A stretch of 39,663 nucleotides of DNA from JANYJJ01 sp031386065 (GTDB lineage: Bacteria > Pseudomonadota > Gammaproteobacteria > Burkholderiales > Burkholderiaceae_C): the NCBI GenBank assembly GCA_031386065.1, contig JANNBZ010000127.1:1-39663 (forward strand), given 5' to 3'. The translations under genes were made by a program, and so were the position numbers. The notes beneath the pieces were generated by a model that was not told where the DNA came from, made no database searches, and saw only the letters and a list, made by a program, of their open reading frames with translations. Positions within the stretch are counted from its first letter, which is position 1; every line of letters starts with the position of its first letter. Positions 29,331-36,144 of the stretch are shown piece after piece.

Positions 29331-29370
29331 TGCGACGCGACGTGCCGGCCACTGCGTGGTCAGCCCGCCA

Positions 29371-30567
29371 TCACTGCGCAGCGCGCAGCGGATGCTCGAA
29401 AAAGAAGCGCAGCATCTCGCCGCTGGCGTCGGCACCGCTGGCGTCGGTGTAGCTGCCTTCGGCGCGGCCACCAGACCACGCGTGGCCGGCCCCGTGCAGC
29501 AACCAGTGCTCGGCCACGCTGCGCCCCTGGCCGTCGAGGTGCAGGCTGCGCGTGTAGCGCTGTCCGCGTGGCGAGGTGCCTTTCTCTACGCGCGGGGCCG
29601 GCGCGTCGCTCGCCGACAGCGTGGCTTTCACGAGCTGTTCGCCGTTCCGCGGGTGCACCGTGCGGTCCTGGTCGCCGTGGAAGACGATGGTGGGCACTGC
29701 GGCGCCGGATGCATTCGCGGCACTCGCTGCGCGCGAAGGCTTCATGGCGGCGCCACCCACCGACGGTGCGCCGGTGTTCATCAACGCCAGCGCTTCCGAC
29801 ACATTGCCGGCCGCGCCGCACGGCAGGCCCGAGTGCACGCCCGCCGCCGCGAAGATGTCGGGGTAAACCGTGGCCACGATGGCAGCCATCGCGCCGCCGG
29901 CGGACAGCCCGGCAATGTAGACGCGGTGCGCATCGAGGCCGTGCTCGGCCACCACCGCGCGGGTCAGGCTGGCGATCAAGCCGGGCTCGCCGCTGTCGCG
30001 CCGCTGGTGGTTGTGCTTGAACCAGTTCCAGCAGCGCGACGGGTTGGCATCGCGCGACTGTTCGGGGTACAGCACCGCGAAGCCCTGCGCACGTGCGCGC
30101 TCGTTCATGTCGGTGCCGGCAGCGAAGTCGTCGGCGTTTTGCGTGCAGCCATGCAGCATCACCACCAGCGGCATCGCAGTGCCGGCGGCGTTCGGTGGCA
30201 GGTACAGCTTGTAGCGTCGCGTCAGGGCGGCGTGCGTGTGGCTGCCGCTGCTGAAGCGACCTGGAGCGGCGGTATCGCGCGGCGGGGCTGGCGCCGGGCG
30301 TGACGGAAGGTCGGCACGCGCGGCCGGCACATCACCTGCGGCGGGGTCGATCTCGAACACGCAGCCTTCGAGCACCTGCGACGACGAATCGCCACCGGTT
30401 CTTTCGCCGGGCCTTGCGCCTTGCGCCTGCGCACCGACGGGCGTGGTTGCAGAGCCTCGCAAGGCGCGCTGGATGACCTCAGTCGCCTCGCTCAGTTGAC
30501 CCGATCGGGTCAGGCGCGTGGCCTCTTGCATCAGCTGTTGAAGGGTGTCGTTCATCGGTACTTTCAT
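29371..30567 (-). CDS. PHB depolymerase-family esterase
   Basis: Alpha/beta hydrolase of the LpqC/PHB-depolymerase (esterase PHB) family, 398 residues. It shows the oxyanion segment VVMLHGCTQNADDFAAGT, nucleophile S222 in GLSAGGAMAA, acid D301 in HGDQDRTVHP and catalytic H362 in HGAGHAWSGG. The first 35 residues are helical (TLQQLMQEATRLTRSGQLSE), then comes a Pro/Ala-rich linker to about 105. There is no signal peptide, so it is probably cytosolic and may act on polyhydroxyalkanoate, oligomers or other esters. The start is uncertain: ATG at 30555 (MNDTLQQ) is also plausible. It follows the RHH regulator by 14 bp. Confidence 0.88.
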   Translation of the reverse strand: MKVPMNDTLQQLMQEATRLTRSGQLSEATEVIQRALRGSATTPVGAQAQGARPGERTGGDSSSQVLEGCVFEIDPAAGDVPAARADLPSRPAPAPPRDTAAPGRFSSGSHTHAALTRRYKLYLPPNAAGTAMPLVVMLHGCTQNADDFAAGTDMNERARAQGFAVLYPEQSRDANPSRCWNWFKHNHQRRDSGEPGLIASLTRAVVAEHGLDAHRVYIAGLSAGGAMAAIVATVYPDIFAAAGVHSGLPCGAAGNVSEALALMNTGAPSVGGAAMKPSRAASAANASGAAVPTIVFHGDQDRTVHPRNGEQLVKATLSASDAPAPRVEKGTSPRGQRYTRSLHLDGQGRSVAEHWLLHGAGHAWSGGRAEGSYTDASGADASGEMLRFFFEHPLRAAQ

Positions 30568-30581
30568 CAAGGGTTCGGGGG

Positions 30582-31007
30582 TCAGCGATGGCGGGCAGCC
30601 AGCGCGGCTTTCACCTCAGGGCTGGCCCGCAGCGCGCCCAGCACCTCGATCGAGCCGATGGTGGCCAGCGCCAGTTCGGGCGTCACATCGTCGGCAATCG
30701 TGGCCAGGCCGAGCACGCGGATCTGCAGCGTCTGCCGCGCTGCCTTCACGGCGCGAAGGTCGGCCGCGCTGAAATGCTGCAGGCCCAGCACCAGCGTCTT
30801 GCGCGCCACCACCTGCTTCAGCGCCTCGGCGTGGCTGCCGAACTGGTTGCGAATGGCGGTGCGAATGAAGTCGGTGCGGTTGCCGTAAAAGCCTTCGTTC
30901 ACCAGCAGGTCGATCTGCCCCAGGTCGACGAAGCCGAGGTTGACGGTGATTTTTTCGGAGTCGGCCGGCTGCGACTTCAGCGCCACAGGCTTTGCGGTTT
31001 TTGGCAT
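30582..31007 (-). CDS. Ribbon-helix-helix (CopG-like) regulator with long C-terminus
   Basis: A 141-residue protein. Residues 18-55 (SEKITVNLGFVDLGQIDLLV, then GFYGNRTDFIRTAIRNQF) form a ribbon-helix-helix DNA-binding unit. The remaining 85 residues (LGLQHFSAADLRAVKAARQT..., ending EVKAALAARHR) are an extension rarely present in small CopG proteins, with the repeated VLGL / LATI pattern of a packed domain. It precedes the esterase on the same strand, so it probably controls that gene and itself. A dyad lies just upstream of its start, and no Shine-Dalgarno site is visible. Confidence 0.82.
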   Translation of the reverse strand: MPKTAKPVALKSQPADSEKITVNLGFVDLGQIDLLVNEGFYGNRTDFIRTAIRNQFGSHAEALKQVVARKTLVLGLQHFSAADLRAVKAARQTLQIRVLGLATIADDVTPELALATIGSIEVLGALRASPEVKAALAARHR

Positions 31008-31013
31008 ACCGCC

Positions 31014-31040
31014 ATCCTAACACCATCCACTTGGATGTTA
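31014..31040 (-). promoter_or_regulatory. candidate -10 and operator of the RHH-esterase operon
   Basis: On the minus strand TAGGAT (31019-31014) lies 6 bases before the ATG at 31007. Immediately upstream is the dyad CATCC-AAGT-GGATG (31037-31024), flanked imperfectly by TAAC and GTTA. It would fall between -35 and -10, the usual place for an autorepressor site. RHH proteins bind such short dyads as dimer pairs. The assignment is inference. Confidence 0.4.
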
Positions 31041-31122
31041 TCAGGCTGTTTTTCTGAGCGCGCGGGTACCGTCCCGTCGGCGCGGGCAGCGCCACGGAGT
31101 GCACCGCACCCATCGAGCGGCC

Positions 31123-31149
31123 AAAAAAAACGGCCCCTTGAGGGCCGTT
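31123..31149 (-). terminator. intrinsic terminator after tRNA-His
   Basis: On the minus strand AACGGCCC-TCAAG-GGGCCGTT forms a perfect 8-bp stem followed by a run of eight T residues, 17 bases past the tRNA CCA end. Confidence 0.92.
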
Positions 31150-31165
31150 GATGCGATCGAATTTT

Positions 31166-31241
31166 TGGGGTGGCTGATGGGGCTCGAACCCACGACAACA
31201 GGAATCACAATCCTGGACTCTACCAACTGAGCTACAGCCAC
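31166..31241 (-). tRNA. tRNA-His (anticodon GTG)
   Basis: The full cloverleaf is visible on the minus strand: acceptor GTGGCTG/CAGCCAC, D-arm AGCTCAGTTGGTAGAGT, anticodon arm CAGGATTGTGATTCCTG with anticodon GTG, T-arm GTGGGTTCGAGCCCCAT, discriminator C and an encoded CCA. The base before position 1 (31242) is G on this strand, supplying the G-1 required for histidine identity. Confidence 0.97.
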
Positions 31242-31253
31242 CGCAGAGGCGCA

Positions 31254-31259
31254 ATTATA
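31254..31259 (-). promoter_or_regulatory. -10 element upstream of tRNA-His
   Basis: A perfect TATAAT on the minus strand lies 12 bases before the mature tRNA 5' end, in the 64-bp gap after ppiD. The -35 region does not match well, so the tRNA may have its own promoter in addition to read-through. Confidence 0.5.
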
Positions 31260-31305
31260 GGTGATCGCCGCCGCAGCGGGCGGTGACGAAAGGCGGCCGC
31301 AAAGC

Positions 31306-33219
31306 CTAGTTGGCAGGCGAACTGGCCGATGCCGCAGCGGCTTTCACGTCGACCTTGAAGCGACTCTTCAGTGCGTTGTAGTAAGCCTGGCCTTCGGCCG
31401 CCGACCAGGCCTGAAGGTACTGGGTTTGTGCCTGCACCATGTCGGAGGCGACCGGGTCGCGGCCCAGCACCTTCACCAACTTGGCCACCGCGTAGCCTTG
31501 CGAGCCCAGATCAACGCCGATGAAGGCCGGCAGGCTGGCCGACGGCGCGCGAAGCACCGCATCGAGCAAGGGACGCGGCAGGTCTTTTGCCTGCGCCCGC
31601 GAGACCACCTGCGCATCGGCCGCCAACTCGGTTTGGGGTGCTGCCTTGAGCGCGGCCAACCGTGCCTCTCCGTCCTTGCGCGCCAGGGCTGCAGCCTGCG
31701 CTGCCACCACGCGCTCACGCACCTTGGCGGTCACGTCGGCAAGCGGCAGCAAACGGGCCGGCGCGTACTGCACGATGCGGCCCGACACCAGCTGACTGGG
31801 GCCGGTTTCGATCGCCTCGGTATTGCGCTTGTTGCGGATCGCGTCGTTACCGAACAGCGCGTCGAGGAACTTGGCATTGGTCAGCGGCCCCGAGGCTGTG
31901 GGCGCGGCGGTGCGTGTCAGACCGGCCACGCTCTTGACCTCGAGCTTGAACTTGTCCACCGCAGGCTTCAGGCTGTCGGGTTGCTCGTAGACCAGGTTGG
32001 TGAACTCGACCGCAGCTTCGGAGAACTTCTTCTGCGCGAGCTGCTTGCGAACCTCGTCTTCCAGTTCGGGGCGCACCGCATCGAACGGCTTCACCTCGCC
32101 GCCACGCACCGCCACCAACTGGATGATGTGGTAGCCGAAATCACTTTCGACAATGCCGCTGACCTCGCCTGCCTTCATCGAGAAAGCACGGTCGTCGAAC
32201 GGCTTGACCATGGCGCCGCGGGCAAAGAAGTCGAGGTCGCCGCCCTGCGCCGCCGAGCCCGGGTCTTCGGAATTCTTGCGCGCCAGTTCGGCGAACGACG
32301 CCGGGTTCTTGGTCAGTAGCGCCAGCAAGGCCTCGGCCTTGGCTTTCGCCTTCTCGCGCTCGGCGGCGGGCGCGGTCTTGTCGGCCTTGATCAGGATGTG
32401 ACTGGCGCGTCGCTCTTCGGGCACGGTGTAGCGCTTGGCGTTCTCGGTGTAGTACTTGCGCAGATCGTCCTCGGGCACCGTGATGCCCTTCTTCATGCTC
32501 TCGAGGTCGAGCACGACGTACTCGATGCTGGCCTGCTCGGGCGCCTGGAACTGGGTCGCGTTGGCCGCGTCCTTGTAGTACTTCTCGACATCGGCGACGC
32601 TGGGGTTGACCTTGCTCAGGTAGTCCTTCGCGTCGAAGCGTTGCACCCGCACTTCGCGTTGCTGGAACATCGCATCGAGTGCGGCACCGGTGGCGCTGGC
32701 TGGCGCGAAGCCGGAGCTGCCAATGCCCTGAACGACCTGGCGCACCGACAGGTCCTGGCGCAGGCGCTGCGCAAACAGTTCCGACGACATGCCTTGCGCG
32801 GCGAGCACGTCCTTGTTGACGCTGCCGTCGGGATTGCGCAGGAAGGCGAACTGTGGATCGCTGGCGAACAGGCGCGCCAAGCGGTCGTCGGTGGTGACCA
32901 GGTGCAGGCGGTCGGCCGCAGCCAGCATCACTCGCTCACGCACCACGCCGTCCAGCGCCATGCGCTTGATCTCCGGGCTGTCGAGCAGCTTGGCATCGGC
33001 ACCGGGGTTTTGCCGGCGAATGCGCTCGACCTGATCGCGGTGCGCAGCGTCCCATTCCTGTTGCGTGATGGCGCGCCCGTCAACGTGTCCGACGGTGGCG
33101 TTGCCGCCTTCGGTGAACTTGCTGTAGCCCTGAACGCCGAAGAAGACGAACGACGGAAAGATCAACAGCACCAGCACGAACTGCAGCACGCGGGTGTGCT
33201 TGCGGAAGAAGTCAAACAT
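31306..33219 (-). CDS. ppiD: Periplasmic folding chaperone PpiD (SurA-N / rotamase)
   Basis: Inner-membrane-anchored periplasmic chaperone that meets proteins emerging from the Sec translocon. The protein has 637 residues. One N-terminal membrane helix (about 12-30, VLQFVLVLLIFPSFVFFGVQ) is followed by a SurA_N-like chaperone region. A parvulin domain (about 265-360) contains ASHILIK, GGDLDFFARGAMVKPFDD and FGYHIIQLV; a second, degenerate C-terminal module follows. The start at 33219 has GAGG upstream. It lies downstream of hupB and tRNA-Val, like the hupB-ppiD adjacency of enterobacteria, and is followed by tRNA-His. Confidence 0.94.
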   Translation of the reverse strand: MFDFFRKHTRVLQFVLVLLIFPSFVFFGVQGYSKFTEGGNATVGHVDGRAITQQEWDAAHRDQVERIRRQNPGADAKLLDSPEIKRMALDGVVRERVMLAAADRLHLVTTDDRLARLFASDPQFAFLRNPDGSVNKDVLAAQGMSSELFAQRLRQDLSVRQVVQGIGSSGFAPASATGAALDAMFQQREVRVQRFDAKDYLSKVNPSVADVEKYYKDAANATQFQAPEQASIEYVVLDLESMKKGITVPEDDLRKYYTENAKRYTVPEERRASHILIKADKTAPAAEREKAKAKAEALLALLTKNPASFAELARKNSEDPGSAAQGGDLDFFARGAMVKPFDDRAFSMKAGEVSGIVESDFGYHIIQLVAVRGGEVKPFDAVRPELEDEVRKQLAQKKFSEAAVEFTNLVYEQPDSLKPAVDKFKLEVKSVAGLTRTAAPTASGPLTNAKFLDALFGNDAIRNKRNTEAIETGPSQLVSGRIVQYAPARLLPLADVTAKVRERVVAAQAAALARKDGEARLAALKAAPQTELAADAQVVSRAQAKDLPRPLLDAVLRAPSASLPAFIGVDLGSQGYAVAKLVKVLGRDPVASDMVQAQTQYLQAWSAAEGQAYYNALKSRFKVDVKAAAASASSPAN

Positions 33220-33285
33220 GGGAGAGCCTCGTCGATCAGAGCGAAGCGTTCGAACCTTCGGCGCACGGCGCAGGTGGGAGGTCCA

Positions 33286-33316
33286 AACGCAAGAAAGGCG
33301 AACCGAAGTTCGCCTT
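33286..33316 (-). terminator. intrinsic terminator after tRNA-Val (UUCG loop)
   Basis: On the minus strand AAGGCGAAC-TTCG-GTTCGCCTT is a perfect 9-bp stem with a UUCG tetraloop, followed by TCTT and a short T-rich stretch. It separates hupB-tRNA-Val from ppiD. Confidence 0.85.
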
Positions 33317-33406
33317 GTGCTGGTGTCACTGGTTTCGCAGCCTTGATTCTAGCCGAGGTGGGTTGCCAGAAAGGCTGCGCCGGGGGAGGGGCCGGTGGTT
33401 GGCCGG

Positions 33407-33482
33407 TGGTGGGTGCTGAGGGGCTCGAACCCCCGACCTACGCCTTGTAAGGGCGCCGCTCTACCAACTGAGCTAAGCACCC
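33407..33482 (-). tRNA. tRNA-Val (anticodon TAC)
   Basis: The cloverleaf is complete on the minus strand: acceptor GGGTGCT/AGCACCC, D-arm AGCTCAGTTGGTAGAGC, anticodon arm CGCCCTTACAAGGCG with anticodon TAC, T-arm TCGGGGGTTCGAGCCCCTC, discriminator A and an encoded CCA. It begins 12 bases after the hupB stop with no promoter or terminator between, so it should be cut out of the hupB transcript. Confidence 0.97.
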
Positions 33483-33494
33483 GATTCGGGGTTG

Positions 33495-33767
33495 TCAGTT
33501 GAGGTGATCTTTGAGGGCCTTGCCGGGCCGGAACTTCGGCACCTTGGCGGCCTTGATCTTGATGGCGGCGCCGGTGCGCGGGTTGCGACCGGCACGCGCT
33601 GCACGCTTTCCGACGCTGAAGGTTCCGAACCCCACGAGCGAGACACTGTTGTTCTTCTTGAGCGTGGCTTTCACACCGCCGATCAACGCTTCGAGAGCGC
33701 GTGCCGCAGCCGCTTTCGAGATGTCTGCGTGTTTGGAGATGTGTTCGATCAGTTCGGATTTGTTCAC
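33495..33767 (-). CDS. hupB: HU family DNA-binding protein
   Basis: Small nucleoid protein that bends and compacts DNA, 90 residues, the normal HU length. It begins MNKSELIEHISKHADISKAA and carries the GFGTFSVGKRAARAGRNPRTG arm (in two parts: GFGTFSVGKRAA, RAGRNPRTG) that inserts its proline into the minor groove. It ends in a FRPGKALKDHLN-type tail. The start is GTG at 33767 with AAGGGG 7 bases upstream. A good sigma-70 promoter lies about 84 bases upstream. tRNA-Val and ppiD follow. Confidence 0.97.
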   Translation of the reverse strand: MNKSELIEHISKHADISKAAAARALEALIGGVKATLKKNNSVSLVGFGTFSVGKRAARAGRNPRTGAAIKIKAAKVPKFRPGKALKDHLN

Positions 33768-33850
33768 AAAGTTACCCCTTCTAAAAGGTGTATGACAGCG
33801 ATTCGGGATGGTGTTTTGGGCTGCGTGGAGCGGCTCGACGCGGCCAAATC

Positions 33851-33879
33851 ATTACAGCCGCGCGACGCCCGGGTGTCAA
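33851..33879 (-). promoter_or_regulatory. sigma-70 promoter of hupB
   Basis: On the minus strand a perfect TTGACA (33879-33874), a 17-bp spacer and TGTAAT (33856-33851) form the best consensus promoter in the window. The leader to the GTG is about 77 bases. Strong constitutive expression fits HU, and the downstream tRNA-Val would benefit from it. Confidence 0.85.
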
Positions 33880-33906
33880 GCGCGGAAGCGGATTCTATTC
33901 GTAATC

Positions 33907-33928
33907 GACCACCCGCTTTCGGGTGGTC
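33907..33928. repeat. perfect 9-bp inverted repeat upstream of hupB
   Basis: GACCACCCG-CTTT-CGGGTGGTC forms a perfect hairpin 28 bp upstream of the hupB -35. No T-run follows on either strand, so it is not a clear intrinsic terminator. It could be a weak terminator for the upstream operon or a protein site. Confidence 0.5.
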
Positions 33929-33929
33929 T

Positions 33930-34102
33930 CGCGTGCTTACTCGCTTGACAAGCGCATGCACCGGACGTAGCCGATTGCGCGATCGGAAACGCCAATTCCG
34001 GCCTGTTCAAGCGGCAAGGAATATGCGCAATTCGGACCGCGAATCGGACCGTAATTCGGCAGGTCGGTCCACGGCTTGCGGTATGCGTTGAACACGGCCG
34101 AC
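33930..34102. other. gene-free stretch with short repeats
   Basis: Together with the hupB promoter region this makes a 335-bp gap without a credible gene. It is somewhat less GC-rich than its surroundings. It holds the dyad CGCTTG-A-CAAGCG (33942-33954) and three direct copies of AAT(T)CGG, two of them extended to AAT(T)CGGACCG (34029-34059). No tRNA or recognisable RNA family was found. Short open frames here lack ribosome sites. Confidence 0.45.
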
Positions 34103-34969
34103 TCAGCGCGAAGGCGATCGCACGACCAGCGCAACGCCGATGGCCGTCAGCGCCATGCCGACCCCCATCGACAGCGTCAGCGCTTCATCGAAGATCAGCC
34201 ACGCGAGCACCGCCGTGCAAGGCGGCACCAGGTACATCAGGCTGGTGACCTGCGTGGCGGCGCCGCGCTGGATCAGCAGGTACAGCAACGAGCTGCCGCC
34301 GAGCGTGAGGCCGAACACCGACCACAGCACCGCGCCGACGAGTTGCGGATGCCAGACCAGCGGCTCGGTCTCGAGCAGCGCCAGCGGCAGGCTGATGGCC
34401 AGTGCCGCGAGCAACTGCACCAGGTTGGCGGTGCGCACATCGCAGGGCTGAACGAAGCGCTTCTGGTACAGCGTGGCAATGGTGATGCTGAGCAAGGCGA
34501 ACACGCTGAGCCCGAGGTTCAACGCGCTCACTTCACCGGCGCCCAACTTGTGCCAGACCACCAACGCGAGTCCCGACAGGCCGAGTGCCAGCCCCATCCA
34601 CTGGCGCGGCGCCACGCGGTGCGCCGCGGTGCCGGATGTGCCGGACGTGCTCCACGTCAACCACAGCGCGGTCAACACTGGTTGCAGTCCGACCAGCAAG
34701 GCCACGGTGCCGGCGCCGATGCCGTGTTTGACTGCCGCCCACACGCCGCCCAGGTAGCCCGCATGCATCAGCGCGCCCACCACCGCCAGGTGCAGCCACT
34801 GCGCCCTGCCCTGCGGCCAGACCGCGCGCGACAAGGCCACCCACACGCCGAAGCACAGCGCCGACAACGCGAAACGAATGGACAGGAAGGTCAGCGGCGG
34901 CGAGTGCGGCATGCCGAAGCGGGCGACGATGAAGCCGGTGCTCCAGATCAGCACGAAGGCCCACGGCAT
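34103..34969 (-). CDS. EamA/DMT-family transporter
   Basis: Ten-helix drug/metabolite-type exporter, 288 residues from the ATG at 34969. Two EamA repeats are visible: the first opens PWAFVLIWSTGFIVARFGMP, and the second contains GSSLLYLLIQRGAATQVTSL and ends ALTAIGVALVV. The substrate is unknown. An alternative TTG at 35017 overlaps the pgsA stop (TTGA) and would add 16 residues with AAGG 4 bases upstream, so translational coupling is possible. In-frame sequence further upstream is antisense of neither strand's gene but a wrong-frame reading of pgsA and is not part of it. Confidence 0.88.
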   Translation of the reverse strand: MPWAFVLIWSTGFIVARFGMPHSPPLTFLSIRFALSALCFGVWVALSRAVWPQGRAQWLHLAVVGALMHAGYLGGVWAAVKHGIGAGTVALLVGLQPVLTALWLTWSTSGTSGTAAHRVAPRQWMGLALGLSGLALVVWHKLGAGEVSALNLGLSVFALLSITIATLYQKRFVQPCDVRTANLVQLLAALAISLPLALLETEPLVWHPQLVGAVLWSVFGLTLGGSSLLYLLIQRGAATQVTSLMYLVPPCTAVLAWLIFDEALTLSMGVGMALTAIGVALVVRSPSR

Positions 34970-35013
34970 GGCCCGCGCCCAGCGCAGACCGGGGCCTTGC
35001 GCCGCCGCGCCGG

Positions 35014-35580
35014 TCAACGCGCCTTGGCGCGGATTTCGGGCAGCGCCTTCTGCAGGTAGTACACCATCGACCAGATCGTCAGCACCGCCGACAGGTAGAT
35101 CAGCACCGTGCCCCAGACGTGGGTGTCGATGACGCCGAACAGCACGCCGTGGTACAGCAGAAACGGGATGGCCACCATCTGCACCACCGTCTTCAGCTTG
35201 CCCAGCATGTGCACCGCCACGCTGCGCGAGGCGCCGATCTGGGCCATCCATTCACGCAGCGCCGAGATCGCGATTTCTCGCCCGATGATGACCAGCGCCA
35301 CCAGCGCGTGCAGCCGGTTCAGATGCACCAGCACCAGCAGGGCCGCGCAGACCAGGAACTTATCGGCCACCGGGTCGAGGAAGGCACCGAACGACGATGT
35401 CATGTTGAGCCGACGCGCCAGGTAGCCGTCGGCCCAGTCGGTCAGCGCAACCACGATGAAGAGCACGGTGGCCACCAGATTGCGCGACGGCCAGTCGACA
35501 TCGATGTAGAAAATTCCGACGACCAGCGGTATCGCGACGATGCGCGCCCAGGTCAGCAGGGTCGGAAGGTTGAAGAACAT
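35014..35580 (-). CDS. pgsA: CDP-diacylglycerol-glycerol-3-phosphate 3-phosphatidyltransferase
   Basis: Makes phosphatidylglycerol phosphate, the committed step of phosphatidylglycerol and cardiolipin synthesis, in the inner membrane. The protein has 188 residues. The CDP-alcohol phosphotransferase signature D-x2-D-G-x2-A-R-x8-G-x3-D-x3-D is complete: DWADGYLARRLNM followed by GAFLDPVADK. Several hydrophobic helices are seen, with the opening FFNLPTLLTWARIVAIPLVV typical of PgsA. It follows the small lipoprotein gene by 39 bp. UvrC and pgsA are neighbours in many proteobacteria, as here. Confidence 0.96.
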   Translation of the reverse strand: MFFNLPTLLTWARIVAIPLVVGIFYIDVDWPSRNLVATVLFIVVALTDWADGYLARRLNMTSSFGAFLDPVADKFLVCAALLVLVHLNRLHALVALVIIGREIAISALREWMAQIGASRSVAVHMLGKLKTVVQMVAIPFLLYHGVLFGVIDTHVWGTVLIYLSAVLTIWSMVYYLQKALPEIRAKAR

Positions 35581-35619
35581 CGGGGTCGGCGCAGAGGGTG
35601 GTTGCAGCGTGGCGCTGGG

Positions 35620-36144
35620 TCAGCGGTCGAGTGTACGGGGCTTGAACTTGCGGTCGTCGTCGAACAGAAAGGTCTCGGTGAAATGCCATGGCTTGGGCAG
35701 CCGCGACACGTCGCCGTAGGGCGCGGCGCGGCGCACGGCGTCGATCGCGATCTGCACCGTGTCCTTGGCTTGCGACGGCACCCGCAGCACGTCGATGCGG
35801 CGCACGCTGCCGTCGCCGTTCAGTTCGATCTCGAGCACCGGGATCGCCAGCAGCGGCTCGGGCACCTCACCCATGTAGGTGGTTTGCGGGTGCGCTGCCA
35901 CCAAACGGCGCGCCGCCTGCAGGCGCACTTCGTTCCAGTTTCGAACCGTCCCCGGCGCGGGCAAGCGCACCGGCTGCGGCACCGCAGTCGCGCCCTGCAC
36001 CGTGGGCGCCGGCCGCACCGGCGCAACCACCGCCGGCGGTGCCACCGGCGCGGTGGGCGGTGTCGGCGGGACCGGTGCCGAGCACGCGGCGATGAGGCTC
36101 ACGCCGACCAGGGCCGACAGGTGTTTGGTGTCAATGCAAGGCAC
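35620..36144 (-). CDS. Small lipoprotein with TonB-C-like domain
   Basis: Predicted lipoprotein of 174 residues. It starts with GTG at 36144, where GAGGAG lies 7 bases upstream; that ribosome site is inside the last codons of uvrC, and the reading frames overlap by 14 bp. The N-terminus (HLSALVGVSLIAAC) gives a lipobox IAAC. A Pro/Ala/Val linker then leads to a domain with IPVLEIELNGDGSVRRIDVL and AIDAVRRAAPYGDVSRLP, which resembles TonB C-terminal domains. No membrane anchor typical of TonB is present, so energy transduction is doubtful. The longer in-frame open reading frame upstream is a shadow of uvrC. Confidence 0.8.
   Translation of the reverse strand: MPCIDTKHLSALVGVSLIAACSAPVPPTPPTAPVAPPAVVAPVRPAPTVQGATAVPQPVRLPAPGTVRNWNEVRLQAARRLVAAHPQTTYMGEVPEPLLAIPVLEIELNGDGSVRRIDVLRVPSQAKDTVQIAIDAVRRAAPYGDVSRLPKPWHFTETFLFDDDRKFKPRTLDR

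Noticed and set aside
33930..34102. Extra tRNA or structured RNA upstream of hupB
   Set aside because: No cloverleaf, CCA end or terminator; the repeats are short and do not form a consistent fold by eye.
35017..35251. N-terminal extension of the EamA transporter to 382 residues
   Set aside because: The extra part is a wrong-frame reading of pgsA with Arg/Gly/His-rich composition, and the EamA fold begins near 34969.
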